From NCBI RefSeq assembly GCF_944327175.1, contig NZ_CALVGT010000014.1, positions 45,060 through 109,059 of the forward strand: a DNA stretch of 64,000 bases, written 5' to 3'. Shown in pieces: positions 8,510-17,060 of the stretch (positions are counted from its first letter, which is position 1; every line of letters starts with the position of its first letter). The position numbers and the translations under genes are program-made. Under the pieces are notes generated by a model. The model ran no database searches. It was not told where the DNA came from and saw nothing but the letters and a program-made list of their open reading frames with translations. This DNA comes from an uncultured Lactobacillus sp. Its GTDB lineage: Bacteria; Bacillota; Bacilli; Lactobacillales; Lactobacillaceae.

Positions 8510-8782
8510 CTAATATAATACATGAAAAGAATGCATTTGTTCCATTTCAGGCAGAACTTTTGTGTCTAAACGTGAAATTTGGGCATATGGCGCCGCGTTT
8601 GGCAACTCAGCTTTAAACTTGACCAGGTCAGTTGGCGTTCCTTGAATGACAATGGTGACCGTTCCGTCAGGGTTGTTTCTCACGCTGCCCGGCAGCTTCA
8701 TCTTCTGGGCCAGCATCTGCACGCTCCAGCGGAAGCCCACGCCTTGCACGACCCCATGCGCTAATAGTTCCCATGTTTGCAT
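8510..8782 (-). CDS. acyP: Acylphosphatase
   Basis: A 90-residue acylphosphatase, which hydrolyses carboxyl-phosphate bonds. The signature VVQGVGFRWSVQ contains catalytic R18, and VRNNPDGTVTIVIQG contains catalytic N36 in the second motif. ATG 8782 is chosen over the longer frame (to 8809) because AAGAAGG lies 8 bases upstream of it. It lies 34 bases upstream of yidC on the same strand, so the two may be cotranscribed. It is divergent from the SpoU methylase gene. Confidence 0.9.
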   Translation of the reverse strand: MQTWELLAHGVVQGVGFRWSVQMLAQKMKLPGSVRNNPDGTVTIVIQGTPTDLVKFKAELPNAAPYAQISRLDTKVLPEMEQMHSFHVLY

Positions 8783-8847
8783 TTTGCTTACCTTCTTTAT
8801 TTTTTGCAAAAAATCATTAAAATAGTATTTCTAAGGAGTATTTTATC

Positions 8848-9612
8848 ATGCAAGAAAGAACATCTGTCAATAATCCGCAAATTAAGGCCATCGGCAAGCT
8901 GAATCAGAAGAAATACCGCGAAGAAAGCGGCTATTACTTGATCGAAGGCTTCCACCTGGTTGAAGAAGCCTTAAAAGTAAGAGTCAAGTACCGGGAAATC
9001 CTGGCGACTGAAGAAGCGTTCAGCCGCTTGGAGCAACTGGGCCTGGTTTATGATGAAGGCAAGCTGATCAAGATTAGCCAAAGCGTGGCCAGCCACCTTA
9101 GCAGCACCAAAAATTCCCAGGACATCTTCATGACCGTCAAGATCAACCAGCCAGAGCATTTTGCCTTTAGCTACGGCAAGTGGGTCCTCTTAGACGACCT
9201 GGCTGACCCGGGCAATGTCGGTACCATTATCCGGACCGCCGACGCGGCCGGCTTTGACGGGGTGATCCTGTCGAACAAGACGGTTGACCTCTACAACCCA
9301 AAGGTGCAGCGGTCCATGCAGGGGAGCCAGTTCCACTTGAACTTGATCAAGGCTGACCTGTCCGAAGCCATTGCCAGCTTGAAGGCCGCGGACATTCCGG
9401 TTTATGCCAGCCTCTTGGACCCTGCCGCTAAACAATTGGGCGACTTTGCCCCAGTAGCCCAGGTCGCCCTAATCATCGGCAATGAAGCCCATGGGGTAAG
9501 CCCGGAAATCGCGGCTTTGGCTGATGAGAAGCTCTACATCCCGATTAAGGGCCGGGCTGAGTCTTTGAACGCCGCTGTTGCCGCCGGGATCATGATCTAC
9601 CACTTCAGCTAA
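8848..9612 (+). CDS. SpoU/TrmH-family RNA 2'-O-methyltransferase
   Basis: A 254-residue SPOUT methyltransferase using S-adenosylmethionine. An N-terminal substrate-binding domain (about 1-95, with YLIEGFHLVEEAL) precedes the knotted catalytic domain. The three SpoU motifs are present: LADPGNVGTIIRTADAAGFDGV (motif 1), VALIIGNEAHGVSPEI (motif 2) and ESLNAAVAAGIMIYH (motif 3). The layout matches RlmB/YsgA-type rRNA methylases; the target nucleotide cannot be read from sequence. AAGGAG sits properly before ATG 8848. It is divergent from acyP. Confidence 0.87.
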   Translation: MQERTSVNNPQIKAIGKLNQKKYREESGYYLIEGFHLVEEALKVRVKYREILATEEAFSRLEQLGLVYDEGKLIKISQSVASHLSSTKNSQDIFMTVKINQPEHFAFSYGKWVLLDDLADPGNVGTIIRTADAAGFDGVILSNKTVDLYNPKVQRSMQGSQFHLNLIKADLSEAIASLKAADIPVYASLLDPAAKQLGDFAPVAQVALIIGNEAHGVSPEIAALADEKLYIPIKGRAESLNAAVAAGIMIYHFS

Positions 9613-9624
9613 AAAGTATTTCGC

Positions 9625-9655
9625 TTGTATTTCGTAAGTAAAGTATGCTTAAATA
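9625..9655 (+). promoter_or_regulatory. Putative promoter and repeat operator of the HxlR gene
   Basis: TTGTAT, an 18-base spacer and TTAAAT form a plausible promoter. The start overlaps a direct repeat, GTATTTCG repeated at about 9616 and 9627, and a GTAAGTAAAGTATG run. Such short repeats are the kind of site an autoregulating HxlR protein could use. The operator role is inferred. Confidence 0.4.
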
Positions 9656-9690
9656 GATAACATGGAAACTAATTTGAGGAGGATTTCTCT

Positions 9691-10041
9691 ATGACAGAAT
9701 TAGCCGAACAGGACGCACCATGCTGTAAAAACGCTGAAAACTACGAAATGTGCGCCCGCTTCGTCAAGGCCTTTGAGATCATCGGCAAGAAGTGGAACGG
9801 TTTGATTATCAGCTCCTTGTGCGACACCAAGGCCATGCGTTTCCGGGACCTGGCCCACACGGTCGGTGCCTGCTCTGACCGGGTTCTGGTCGAACGCCTG
9901 CGGGAGCTGGAAGCTGACGGGATCGTCAAGCGGTCCAAGGATGAGGAAAAGAAGATCGTCCTTTACACTTTGACGCCAAAAGGGGCCGAATTAAAGCCAG
10001 TCTTCAACCAGGTTCATATCTGGGCTGACAAGTGGGCGTAA
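9691..10041 (+). CDS. HxlR-family transcriptional regulator
   Basis: A 116-residue winged-helix regulator with the HxlR core: FEIIGKKWNGLIISSLCD, MRFRDLAHTVGACSDRVLVERLRELEADGIVKR and VLYTLTPKGAEL. It carries cysteines at 11, 12 and 21 in front of the winged helix, plus two more inside it. Relatives such as YodB and HypR sense quinones, aldehydes or hypochlorite through an N-terminal Cys, so a redox or electrophile sensor is a reasonable inference. It is monocistronic: no partner gene lies next to it, and the T-box leader follows. Confidence 0.85.
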   Translation: MTELAEQDAPCCKNAENYEMCARFVKAFEIIGKKWNGLIISSLCDTKAMRFRDLAHTVGACSDRVLVERLRELEADGIVKRSKDEEKKIVLYTLTPKGAELKPVFNQVHIWADKWA

Positions 10042-10084
10042 AAACGACTTGCATTTAAGCAAGTTTTAGCCTATGATTTTAATT

Positions 10085-10303
10085 AATTACTAAGAACAAG
10101 ACTAGTAGCAAGTCCGGTCTTTGACAGGGAGGTTTCTTGGCAACTGAAAGGAAACCAAAGAGCAGCTTGCGAATTTCATCTTGCGAGTAGGATCTAATCA
10201 ATTCCGGCTGCCACCGTTATCGGTATAGAGCGTAGGCCTTTTTGGGCCTAAACTAGGGTGGTACCGCGAAGCTTCGTCCCTTTTGGGGGGCGGAGCTTTT
10301 TTT
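10085..10303 (+). promoter_or_regulatory. T-box riboswitch (phenylalanine) upstream of pheST
   Basis: The hallmark T-box sequence AGGGTGGTACCGCG is at 10255-10268 and its TGGT would pair with the end of an uncharged tRNA with discriminator A, as in tRNA-Phe. A terminator stem (AAGCTTCGTCCC with GGGGCGGAGCTT, then T run, about 10269-10303) follows directly. Upstream are stem I elements from about 10090; a TTC (Phe codon) in GCGAATTTCATC at 10175-10177 is the likely specifier. Uncharged tRNA-Phe should favour read-through into pheST. Confidence 0.9.
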
Positions 10304-10321
10304 GTTGAAAGGAGTAAGTAA

Positions 10322-11371
10322 ATGGATTTATTTGATCGATTGAAGGACCTGCGGGAGCAGGGGCTTGCTGAAATCAAGGAAGCAGAAAGCGAAAAGAGCC
10401 TGAATGACGTCCGGGTCAAGCTGGTCGGCAAGAAGGGGGAACTGACGCAAATTCTGCACCAGATGAAGGACATTGCTCCGGAAAAGCGGCGGGAAGTCGG
10501 CCAGAAGGTCAACGAACTCCGCGACCTCTTTAATGAAAACCTGGCTTCTGCCAAGGATAAGCTGATCGAAAAGGCCATTGAGGCCCGCCTGGAAGCTGAA
10601 AAGATCGACGTGACCCTGCCAGGGCGCAGAAAGCATGTCGGCTCCAAGCACCCGATCAGAATTATTCAAGACGACCTGGAACGCTTCTTCATCGGCATGG
10701 GCTACCAAGTTGTCCAAGGCCCGGAAATCGAAAGCGAACACTACAACTTCGAAATGCTGAACCTGCCTAAGGACCACCCGGCCCGGGACATGCAGGCTAC
10801 TTTCTACGTTGACGCTGACCACCTGCTGCGGAGTCAGACTTCACCAGTCCAAGCCCGGACCATGGAAAAGCATGACTTTGATAAGGGGGACCTCAAGATG
10901 ATCTCCCCAGGCAAGGTCTACAGAAGAGACGATGACGACGCCACCCACTCCCACCAGTTCATGCAGATGGAAGGGCTGGTTGTCGGCAAGAACATCTCCT
11001 TGAGCGACCTTAAGGGGACCTTAGAACTGGTGGCCAAACACGAATTCGGCCAGGACCGGGAAACCCGCCTGCGGCCAAGCTACTTCCCATTTACTGAACC
11101 GTCAGTTGAAATGGACGTTTCCTGCTTTGAATGCGGCGGCAAGGGTTGCGCGATCTGCAAGAACACCGGCTGGATCGAAGTTCTGGGTGCCGGGATCGTT
11201 CACCCGAATGTTTTGTCCGCTGCCGGCATTGACCCGGCCGTCTACTCCGGCTTTGCCTTTGGCCTGGGCCTGGATCGCTTCGCCATCTTGAAGTATGGCA
11301 TTGACGACATCCGCGACTTTTACAGTGACGACGTGCGCTTCTTGCAACAATTCCGTCAGGAGGAAGATTAA
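10322..11371 (+). CDS. pheS: Phenylalanine--tRNA ligase alpha subunit
   Basis: A 349-residue alpha subunit of the (alpha-beta)2 synthetase that charges tRNA-Phe. The N-terminal coiled coil (about 1-90) contacts tRNA. Class II motifs follow: [19 protein letters not shown], the [23 protein letters not shown] region at [17 protein letters not shown], RTHTSPVQxRTM (seen as [15 protein letters not shown]), and the C-terminal motif 3 [25 protein letters not shown] precedes ATG 10322. The stop overlaps the pheT start (TAATG). Expression is set by the T-box upstream. Confidence 0.96.
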   Translation: MDLFDRLKDLREQGLAEIKEAESEKSLNDVRVKLVGKKGELTQILHQMKDIAPEKRREVGQKVNELRDLFNENLASAKDKLIEKAIEARLEAEKIDVTLPGRRKHVGSKHPIRIIQDDLERFFIGMGYQVVQGPEIESEHYNFEMLNLPKDHPARDMQATFYVDADHLLRSQTSPVQARTMEKHDFDKGDLKMISPGKVYRRDDDDATHSHQFMQMEGLVVGKNISLSDLKGTLELVAKHEFGQDRETRLRPSYFPFTEPSVEMDVSCFECGGKGCAICKNTGWIEVLGAGIVHPNVLSAAGIDPAVYSGFAFGLGLDRFAILKYGIDDIRDFYSDDVRFLQQFRQEED

Positions 11372-13782
11372 TGTTAGTTTCTTACAATTGGTTGAAAGAT
11401 TTCTTGAATATGGATGGCGTGGACCCTTACGCCTTGGCTGAAAAACTGACCCGGTCCGGGGTTGAAATCGCCTCAACGGTTCACCCGGAAGAAGGCTTGA
11501 GCAAGCTGGTCGTGGGCCACATTTTGACCTGCGAGAAGATCGAAGGGACCCACCTCAACAAGACCATGGTTGACGTTGGCGAAGATGAAGCCCGCCAAAT
11601 CGTCTGCGGGGCACCTAACGTGGCCGCCGGCCAGGACGTGATCGTAGCTCTGCCAGGGGCACATTTGCCAGGCGGGATCAAGATAAAGAAGGGCAAGTTG
11701 CGTGGGATTGAATCCAACGGGATGATCTGCGGCCTGCAAGAACTCGGCTTCAGCGACTCCGTTGTTCCGCCGAAGTACGCTGACGGCATCTGGGTTTTCC
11801 ATGATCCGGACCTCAAGCCTGGTGACTCTGTCTTTGAAGCTCTGGGGATGGACGACTACGTTTTGGACTTCGACATTACTCCAAACCGGGCCGACACTTC
11901 CTCAATGGAAGGGGCAGCTTACGAAGTTGGTGCCTTGATCGACCAAAAGCCAAAGATCGAAGACCTTGTCCTTAAAGAAGACGGGGCAGACTGGACTGGC
12001 GACTTTACTGCCGCTGCCGATGAAAAGATTGCGCCGAAGTACTACTTGCGAAAGCTGACCGGGGTCAAGATCGCTGAAAGTCCTCTTTGGCTGCAGGCCC
12101 GCTTATGGAATGCCGGCATCCGCCCGATCAATAACGTGGTCGACGCGACCAACTATGTCATGCTCTTGACTGGCCAACCAATGCACGCTTACGACGCCAA
12201 GCTTTTTGACAAGACCAAGAAGATCGAAGTCCGCCTGGCCAAGGAAGGCGAAAAGCTGCAGCTCTTAAATGAAAAAGAAATCGACCTGGACCCGCAAGAC
12301 ATCGTCATCACTGACGGTGAACAGGCAGTCGGCTTAGCCGGCGTAATGGGCGGCTTAAACAGCGAAGTTACTGAAGGGACCACTGACGTGATCCTGGAAG
12401 CCGCTGTCTTTGACCCAGCCTTGACCAGAAAGGCAGCTCTGCGGCATGACAACCGGACTGACGCTTCAGCTTTGTTTGAAAAGGGAATCAACTGGGACAA
12501 CACCCAAAAGGCTTTGGATGCCTGTGCTTTGATCTTGCGGGCAAATGCCGGCGCCACTGTCTTAGCTGGTGAAATCAAGGCTAGCGACCAGGATAAGGAG
12601 CCAGTTGTCATCACCACTACTGCCTCCCGGACCAACAAGATCCTGGGCACTAACCTGTCCATGGACGAAATCGTCAAGATCCTGGGCAAGCTGAACTTCC
12701 CGGTTGAAGTAAAGGGCGACGAATACACGGTAACTGTGCCAAACCGCCGCTGGGACATCTTCATTGACTCTGACATCTTTGAAGAAGTCGGCCGGATTTA
12801 CGGCTACGACAACATCAAGTCCACCCATCCGGCTACCGGTGAACTGACTGGCGGCTACGCGGCTGATGAAGTCAAGGTCCGCCACCTGCGCCAATTGCTG
12901 GAAGGGCAAGGGCTCAGCGAAACGATCAACTACTCCCTGACTTCTGAAGAACTAGCCACGACTTTTGTCAAAAAGGCCCTGGCCCCAGTCAAGGTCAACT
13001 GGCCGCTGAACTCAGCCAGAACCACCATGCGGCAAAACTTGATTTGCGGCCTTTTGGACACGGTTGCCTACAACTTTGCCCGTAAGCAAACTGATCTGCA
13101 GCTCTTTGAAAACGGCCGCGTCTACGACATGGAAGGCGGCGACTACCACGAACACGAACACCTGGCAGCCGCTTACGTCGGCCTGGCCGGGGAAAGCAAC
13201 TGGCAGCACAAGGACGAAGTCGTTGACTTCTACTACGTCAAGGGGCAGCTAGAAGACGTATTTGAAATGATCGGCGTTAAGGACGTGGAATACCGGGCAG
13301 AAGCAATTAAGGGGATGCACCCGACCAGAACTGCTGGCATCTACGTAAATGATGAATACATCGGTCTGATCGGCCAAATCGCCCCGGTTTTGACCATGAC
13401 TGACAAGAACTTTGCTGGCAAGGAAATCTACGTTTACGAACTGAACCTGGATGCCTTGCTGCCTCTCATGGCCAAAGGTGTCAAGTCTAAGCCGGCTCCG
13501 AAGTACCCAGCCGTGCAACGGGACCTGTCAATTTTGGTTGACGAAGATGTTACTAATGCCCAAGTTGAAAGCTGCATCAAGGAAAATGCCGGCAAGTACC
13601 TGGTCAGCGTTGAAGTTATCGACGTCTACCAAGGGTCCCACTTGGCCGCCGGCAAGAAGAGCCTGGCTTACCGCTTGACCTTCTTGAATGAGGCAGAAAC
13701 CTTGACTGACGCGGTTGTCACTAAGGCAACCGACAATGTTCAAGCTGCTTTGGAAGAAAAATTAGAAGCAAACATTCGTTAA
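11371..13782 (+). CDS. pheT: Phenylalanine--tRNA ligase beta subunit
   Basis: An 803-residue beta subunit of the phenylalanyl-tRNA synthetase. Visible domains in order: an EMAP/tRNA-binding OB fold (about 40-150, VVGHILTCEKIEGTHLN), the B3/B4 editing domain (about 200-400, with ATNYVMLLTGQPMHAYD), the B5 domain (about 410-480, RRWDIFIDSDIFEEVGRIYGY), a catalytic-like core and a C-terminal FDX-ACB anticodon-binding domain (about 710-803, KYPAVQRDLSILVDEDV). Length matches the family. It shares the pheS transcript and overlaps pheS by one base. Confidence 0.96.
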   Translation: MLVSYNWLKDFLNMDGVDPYALAEKLTRSGVEIASTVHPEEGLSKLVVGHILTCEKIEGTHLNKTMVDVGEDEARQIVCGAPNVAAGQDVIVALPGAHLPGGIKIKKGKLRGIESNGMICGLQELGFSDSVVPPKYADGIWVFHDPDLKPGDSVFEALGMDDYVLDFDITPNRADTSSMEGAAYEVGALIDQKPKIEDLVLKEDGADWTGDFTAAADEKIAPKYYLRKLTGVKIAESPLWLQARLWNAGIRPINNVVDATNYVMLLTGQPMHAYDAKLFDKTKKIEVRLAKEGEKLQLLNEKEIDLDPQDIVITDGEQAVGLAGVMGGLNSEVTEGTTDVILEAAVFDPALTRKAALRHDNRTDASALFEKGINWDNTQKALDACALILRANAGATVLAGEIKASDQDKEPVVITTTASRTNKILGTNLSMDEIVKILGKLNFPVEVKGDEYTVTVPNRRWDIFIDSDIFEEVGRIYGYDNIKSTHPATGELTGGYAADEVKVRHLRQLLEGQGLSETINYSLTSEELATTFVKKALAPVKVNWPLNSARTTMRQNLICGLLDTVAYNFARKQTDLQLFENGRVYDMEGGDYHEHEHLAAAYVGLAGESNWQHKDEVVDFYYVKGQLEDVFEMIGVKDVEYRAEAIKGMHPTRTAGIYVNDEYIGLIGQIAPVLTMTDKNFAGKEIYVYELNLDALLPLMAKGVKSKPAPKYPAVQRDLSILVDEDVTNAQVESCIKENAGKYLVSVEVIDVYQGSHLAAGKKSLAYRLTFLNEAETLTDAVVTKATDNVQAALEEKLEANIR

Positions 13783-13785
13783 TAG

Positions 13786-13814
13786 TTGACTTTCCCGGAA
13801 TTAAACTCTAATAT
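13786..13814 (+). promoter_or_regulatory. Promoter of greA
   Basis: TTGACT (13786-13791), a 17-base spacer and TAATAT (13809-13814) give a near-consensus vegetative promoter right after the pheT stop. Confidence 0.8.
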
Positions 13815-13852
13815 TTAACAATGCATAATGCGTTAAATAAAGGAGAATCAAA

Positions 13853-14341
13853 ATGCCTGAAAAAACCTATGAAATGACTGCCGAAGGCAAGAAGCAGCTG
13901 GAAGAAGAACTGCAGACCCTGAAGTTTGTCAAGCGGCCGCAAATCGTGGAACGTTTGAAGATTGCCCGTTCTTACGGGGACTTGTCTGAAAACTCAGAAT
14001 ACGACGCAGCCAAAGATGAGCAAATGCGGCTGGAAGAAAGAATCGATGCCGTCACCGAACAATTGAAGTATGCTGTCGTTGTCGACACTGATGCAGTTGA
14101 CCCCGACGAAGTAAGTATCGGCAAGACCGTTACGGTTACTGAAGTCGGCGAAGACGAACCGGAAACTTATGAAATTGTGGGGAGCAGCCAGTCTGACCCA
14201 TTCCATGGCAAGGTTTCCAACGAATCTCCGATCGGCAAGGCCCTGCTTGGTCACAAGAAGGGTGAAACAGTCAAGATCAACGTTGACTCAGCCAACGTCA
14301 GCTACGATGTCGTAATCAACGACGTTAAGACGACCGACTAA
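13853..14341 (+). CDS. greA: Transcription elongation factor GreA
   Basis: A 162-residue GreA, which enters the RNA polymerase secondary channel and stimulates cleavage of backtracked RNA. The N-terminal coiled coil (about 1-78) carries the signature [16 protein letters not shown] with the acidic tip residues [10 protein letters not shown]. The C-terminal FKBP-like domain has the [13 protein letters not shown] motif, here [19 protein letters not shown]. It has its own promoter at 13786 and terminator at 14342, so it is monocistronic. Confidence 0.96.
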   Translation: MPEKTYEMTAEGKKQLEEELQTLKFVKRPQIVERLKIARSYGDLSENSEYDAAKDEQMRLEERIDAVTEQLKYAVVVDTDAVDPDEVSIGKTVTVTEVGEDEPETYEIVGSSQSDPFHGKVSNESPIGKALLGHKKGETVKINVDSANVSYDVVINDVKTTD

Positions 14342-14376
14342 AAAGGCGCTGTCCACCCGGACAGCACCTTTTTTTG
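14342..14376 (+). terminator. Terminator after greA
   Basis: AAGGCGCTGTCC pairs with GGACAGCACCTT (one mismatch) around a short loop, followed by a run of T. It may also serve the convergent YfhO gene. Confidence 0.88.
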
Positions 14377-14392
14377 CGCTCTGTTTTACTGT

Positions 14393-16975
14393 TTAGATTC
14401 TCTGTTTCTTTTTCAAAAGCAAGTAGACAGCCAAAGTTACCAAGCTGATCACGCTGCCGGCAATCAAGCTGACCGGCAAATAGACCAGGGTCAGCTGGTG
14501 CTTGCCCCCCTTTAAGTTGAAGGCCAGGAGGCTGGAGGCATATTGGCTGGTCTTGACCCGTTTGCCGTTATCATAGACCAGCCAGTTCTTGGAATAAGGA
14601 ATGGTCGTGATCCAGAGCTTCTTTTGGCTCTTAAAAGTCTGGCTGGAAATTTTCAAACCCGTCTGCTTTAACTTGAGTTCTGGCTTTTTCAGCTGTTTGA
14701 TCCCGGCCTTGAAGGCGGAATTGTTGAAGTGCCAGAAGAGGAGGCCGGTTAAGTCCAGGGTCGAATTGGTCAAGTTGAAAGTGACCTTGATCCTGGTCTT
14801 TTTATTTTGGCTGGCAATGTTGACCAGGCGAATCTGCCCGTCCCGGCTCTCGTAGTTATAGAAGATGTTGTTGACGCTCAAGCTGGCGGTCTTGAAGTCA
14901 AAGCCGTCCGGGAGCTGCAGGTAGTAAGAGTCATCGCTTTTTGGCGTCAAGATGAAGGTGACAGAAGCCGGCTTAGCTGAGTTGGCCTTCTTAAAGGCCA
15001 GGGGGTTGGACTGGTTGACTTTCAAGCTGGTCAGCTTGACCTGGCTCTTGACCTTGCTGAAAAGCTGGCCGGACAGACCCAGGCTCTCCCAGAGCCTTTG
15101 CTGGTTGTAAATTGGGTTGTTGTCTAGGAACTTGACCTTTTTCTGCCGGCTCTGGCTGGCAAAAATGACTGGCAGGGCCTGCTTGTTTTCCAAAATGCTG
15201 ATTTGCTTAAACTGCTTTTTGGGATAATAGCTGTTTAAATCGGCCCGGTGGTTTAAGTTGTCATAAGGCATCCGCTGGGCAGCCGAGACGCCGTCATAAG
15301 AATAATTCGGCTCCAGGTAGTACTTGACTCCTAAGAAGGCATCAGTTAGGAGAGTTCCGCCCTGGTTGGTATAAGAGTTGCTGTTATGGACGTAGCCCAA
15401 GCGGCTGAGCAGGTTGGAGGTGCTGGAATTGCTGATGGAGTTGAAGGTGGTAATCCCGTAATAGCTGCCAGTGAAGGGGTCATCATCCGACCGGCTGAAG
15501 CTCTTTTCCGTTCTGTAGAGGCTGGAGTCGGTCTTGGCCAGGTAGCTGGTGGCCTGGTTGACGTTCTCTTCAAACTTGGCATAGTTCTTGTTTTCCTGGT
15601 AGGAAATCGCGTTTAATGAAAAAATCAAGTTGACCGTAACTTCAGAAACGACTAAAAGCAGGGCGTAGTGGCCGGCTAGGTAGTGCTGGCCGTAGATGAA
15701 GAGAATGAAGAGCAGGCTGGCTAAAAGAAAGAGGCCAGTCGAGATTTTCCCGTCTTGCCGGATGAATTCCAGCTTATTAGGGTCAATAGCCAGGTAAACA
15801 GAAAGGCAGGCTCCTAAAAGAGCCGCCAGGACCTTCTGTTTGAGGTTGAAGGCAGGCTCTCTGTCCATATTTTCCAGGGCCAGGTTCAAGGCATAGAAGG
15901 AGACCAGGAAGCTGAACCGGGCCGGGTACCAGACTGGGAACTGGCCTAAATGCCAGATCAAAACCAGAGGTGTAAAGGACAGCGAAAGGACTAAGAAGGC
16001 CAAAAGCAGGCCCCGGGCCAGTTTTTCCCGCTTGCTGAACTTGGAATTAAAGATAAAGAGCAGGGCCAGGAGGGTAAAGCAGGAGCTGATGAAGATGTTG
16101 GGCAGGCCGTCCGACATTTCATGGAAGCTGTAGGCCCCGTCAACTAATTTAGCGGCCAGCTGGTAGGGCGGGAACTGGAAATTCAGCTTCCAGCTGATGT
16201 CGGCATCGGTTTTGCCGGCTAAAAGCTCTAAAAAAGTCGGCCAGAGGCTGATCCCGGCCAGGCAGCTGCCAAAGAAGCTGCGCTTGAAGTAGGTCCAAAA
16301 GCGGGCTTTTGGCTCCCTATTTGTGGCCAGGCCCACCAGCAAATAGAGCAGGCCAAAGAGCAGGGTCATGTAGCCGGTATAGAAGTTGGTCAGCCAGAGC
16401 AGGAAGGTGACCAGGACCAGGTGATTTTTCTTCCCGGCCAAAAGGCGGTCAATTGCATTTTGCAGCCAGGGCAAAAGGACCAGGCTGTCCAGCCACATCA
16501 AGTTCAAATTGTTGGCAACCACAAAGCCGCAGAGAGCAAAGGCCAGGCTGGCAGCCAGAACGTATTCTTTAGCCAGCTTGTACTTCTTCCCCCAGACCAG
16601 GTAGGCCGACAGGCCGCTGGCCCCGATCTTGCAGGAGATGACCAAAAGGATTCCCTGAGGCAGGAACTTCTGCGGGAAAAAGAGCAAGAGCAGGTTGAAG
16701 GGACTGAGCAGGTAGTAGCTGTCCGTCCCTAGCATGGAGCCGCCCAGGCCGCTGGCAAAGCTGTAAATCAACTTGCTTGGGTCTTTAAAGAGCTTTTGCT
16801 GATAGTAGGCCAGGAAGTCAACGTACTGCTGGCCCAGGTCGACGGTCAGGATATTGCCCTTCTTGCTGATGAAGTAGCCGGCAAAAATCAAGGCCGGCAG
16901 GGCAAAGGCCAGGCAGGCATAAAGCTGCCTAAGGCTGAATTTTCGAAAAAAACGTTTTATTTTGGACATGTACAT
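14393..16975 (-). CDS. YfhO-family multi-spanning membrane protein
   Basis: An 860-residue YfhO-type protein. The N-terminal two thirds hold about 12-13 hydrophobic segments with the family opening FALPALIFAGYFISKKGNIL and, soon after, DLGQQYVDFLAYYQ. A large extracytoplasmic C-terminal region follows (about 470-830), closed by a last membrane helix and a KKKQR tail. YfhO proteins resemble GT-C glycosyltransferases; in other Firmicutes they take part in glycosylation of lipoteichoic acid or other cell wall polymers. The substrate here is unknown. A GAGGAG site lies about 14 bases before the ATG at 16975; an internal ATG two codons later is equally possible. No operon partner is adjacent. Confidence 0.8.
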   Translation of the reverse strand: MYMSKIKRFFRKFSLRQLYACLAFALPALIFAGYFISKKGNILTVDLGQQYVDFLAYYQQKLFKDPSKLIYSFASGLGGSMLGTDSYYLLSPFNLLLLFFPQKFLPQGILLVISCKIGASGLSAYLVWGKKYKLAKEYVLAASLAFALCGFVVANNLNLMWLDSLVLLPWLQNAIDRLLAGKKNHLVLVTFLLWLTNFYTGYMTLLFGLLYLLVGLATNREPKARFWTYFKRSFFGSCLAGISLWPTFLELLAGKTDADISWKLNFQFPPYQLAAKLVDGAYSFHEMSDGLPNIFISSCFTLLALLFIFNSKFSKREKLARGLLLAFLVLSLSFTPLVLIWHLGQFPVWYPARFSFLVSFYALNLALENMDREPAFNLKQKVLAALLGACLSVYLAIDPNKLEFIRQDGKISTGLFLLASLLFILFIYGQHYLAGHYALLLVVSEVTVNLIFSLNAISYQENKNYAKFEENVNQATSYLAKTDSSLYRTEKSFSRSDDDPFTGSYYGITTFNSISNSSTSNLLSRLGYVHNSNSYTNQGGTLLTDAFLGVKYYLEPNYSYDGVSAAQRMPYDNLNHRADLNSYYPKKQFKQISILENKQALPVIFASQSRQKKVKFLDNNPIYNQQRLWESLGLSGQLFSKVKSQVKLTSLKVNQSNPLAFKKANSAKPASVTFILTPKSDDSYYLQLPDGFDFKTASLSVNNIFYNYESRDGQIRLVNIASQNKKTRIKVTFNLTNSTLDLTGLLFWHFNNSAFKAGIKQLKKPELKLKQTGLKISSQTFKSQKKLWITTIPYSKNWLVYDNGKRVKTSQYASSLLAFNLKGGKHQLTLVYLPVSLIAGSVISLVTLAVYLLLKKKQRI

Positions 16976-17060
16976 TAAGAATTAGCTAACTCCTCTTCTG
17001 AATGATAGAATTGCTTAGGTCTTTTTGCTAAAATTACTTGTTAGTGAGGATGGTTTTATC

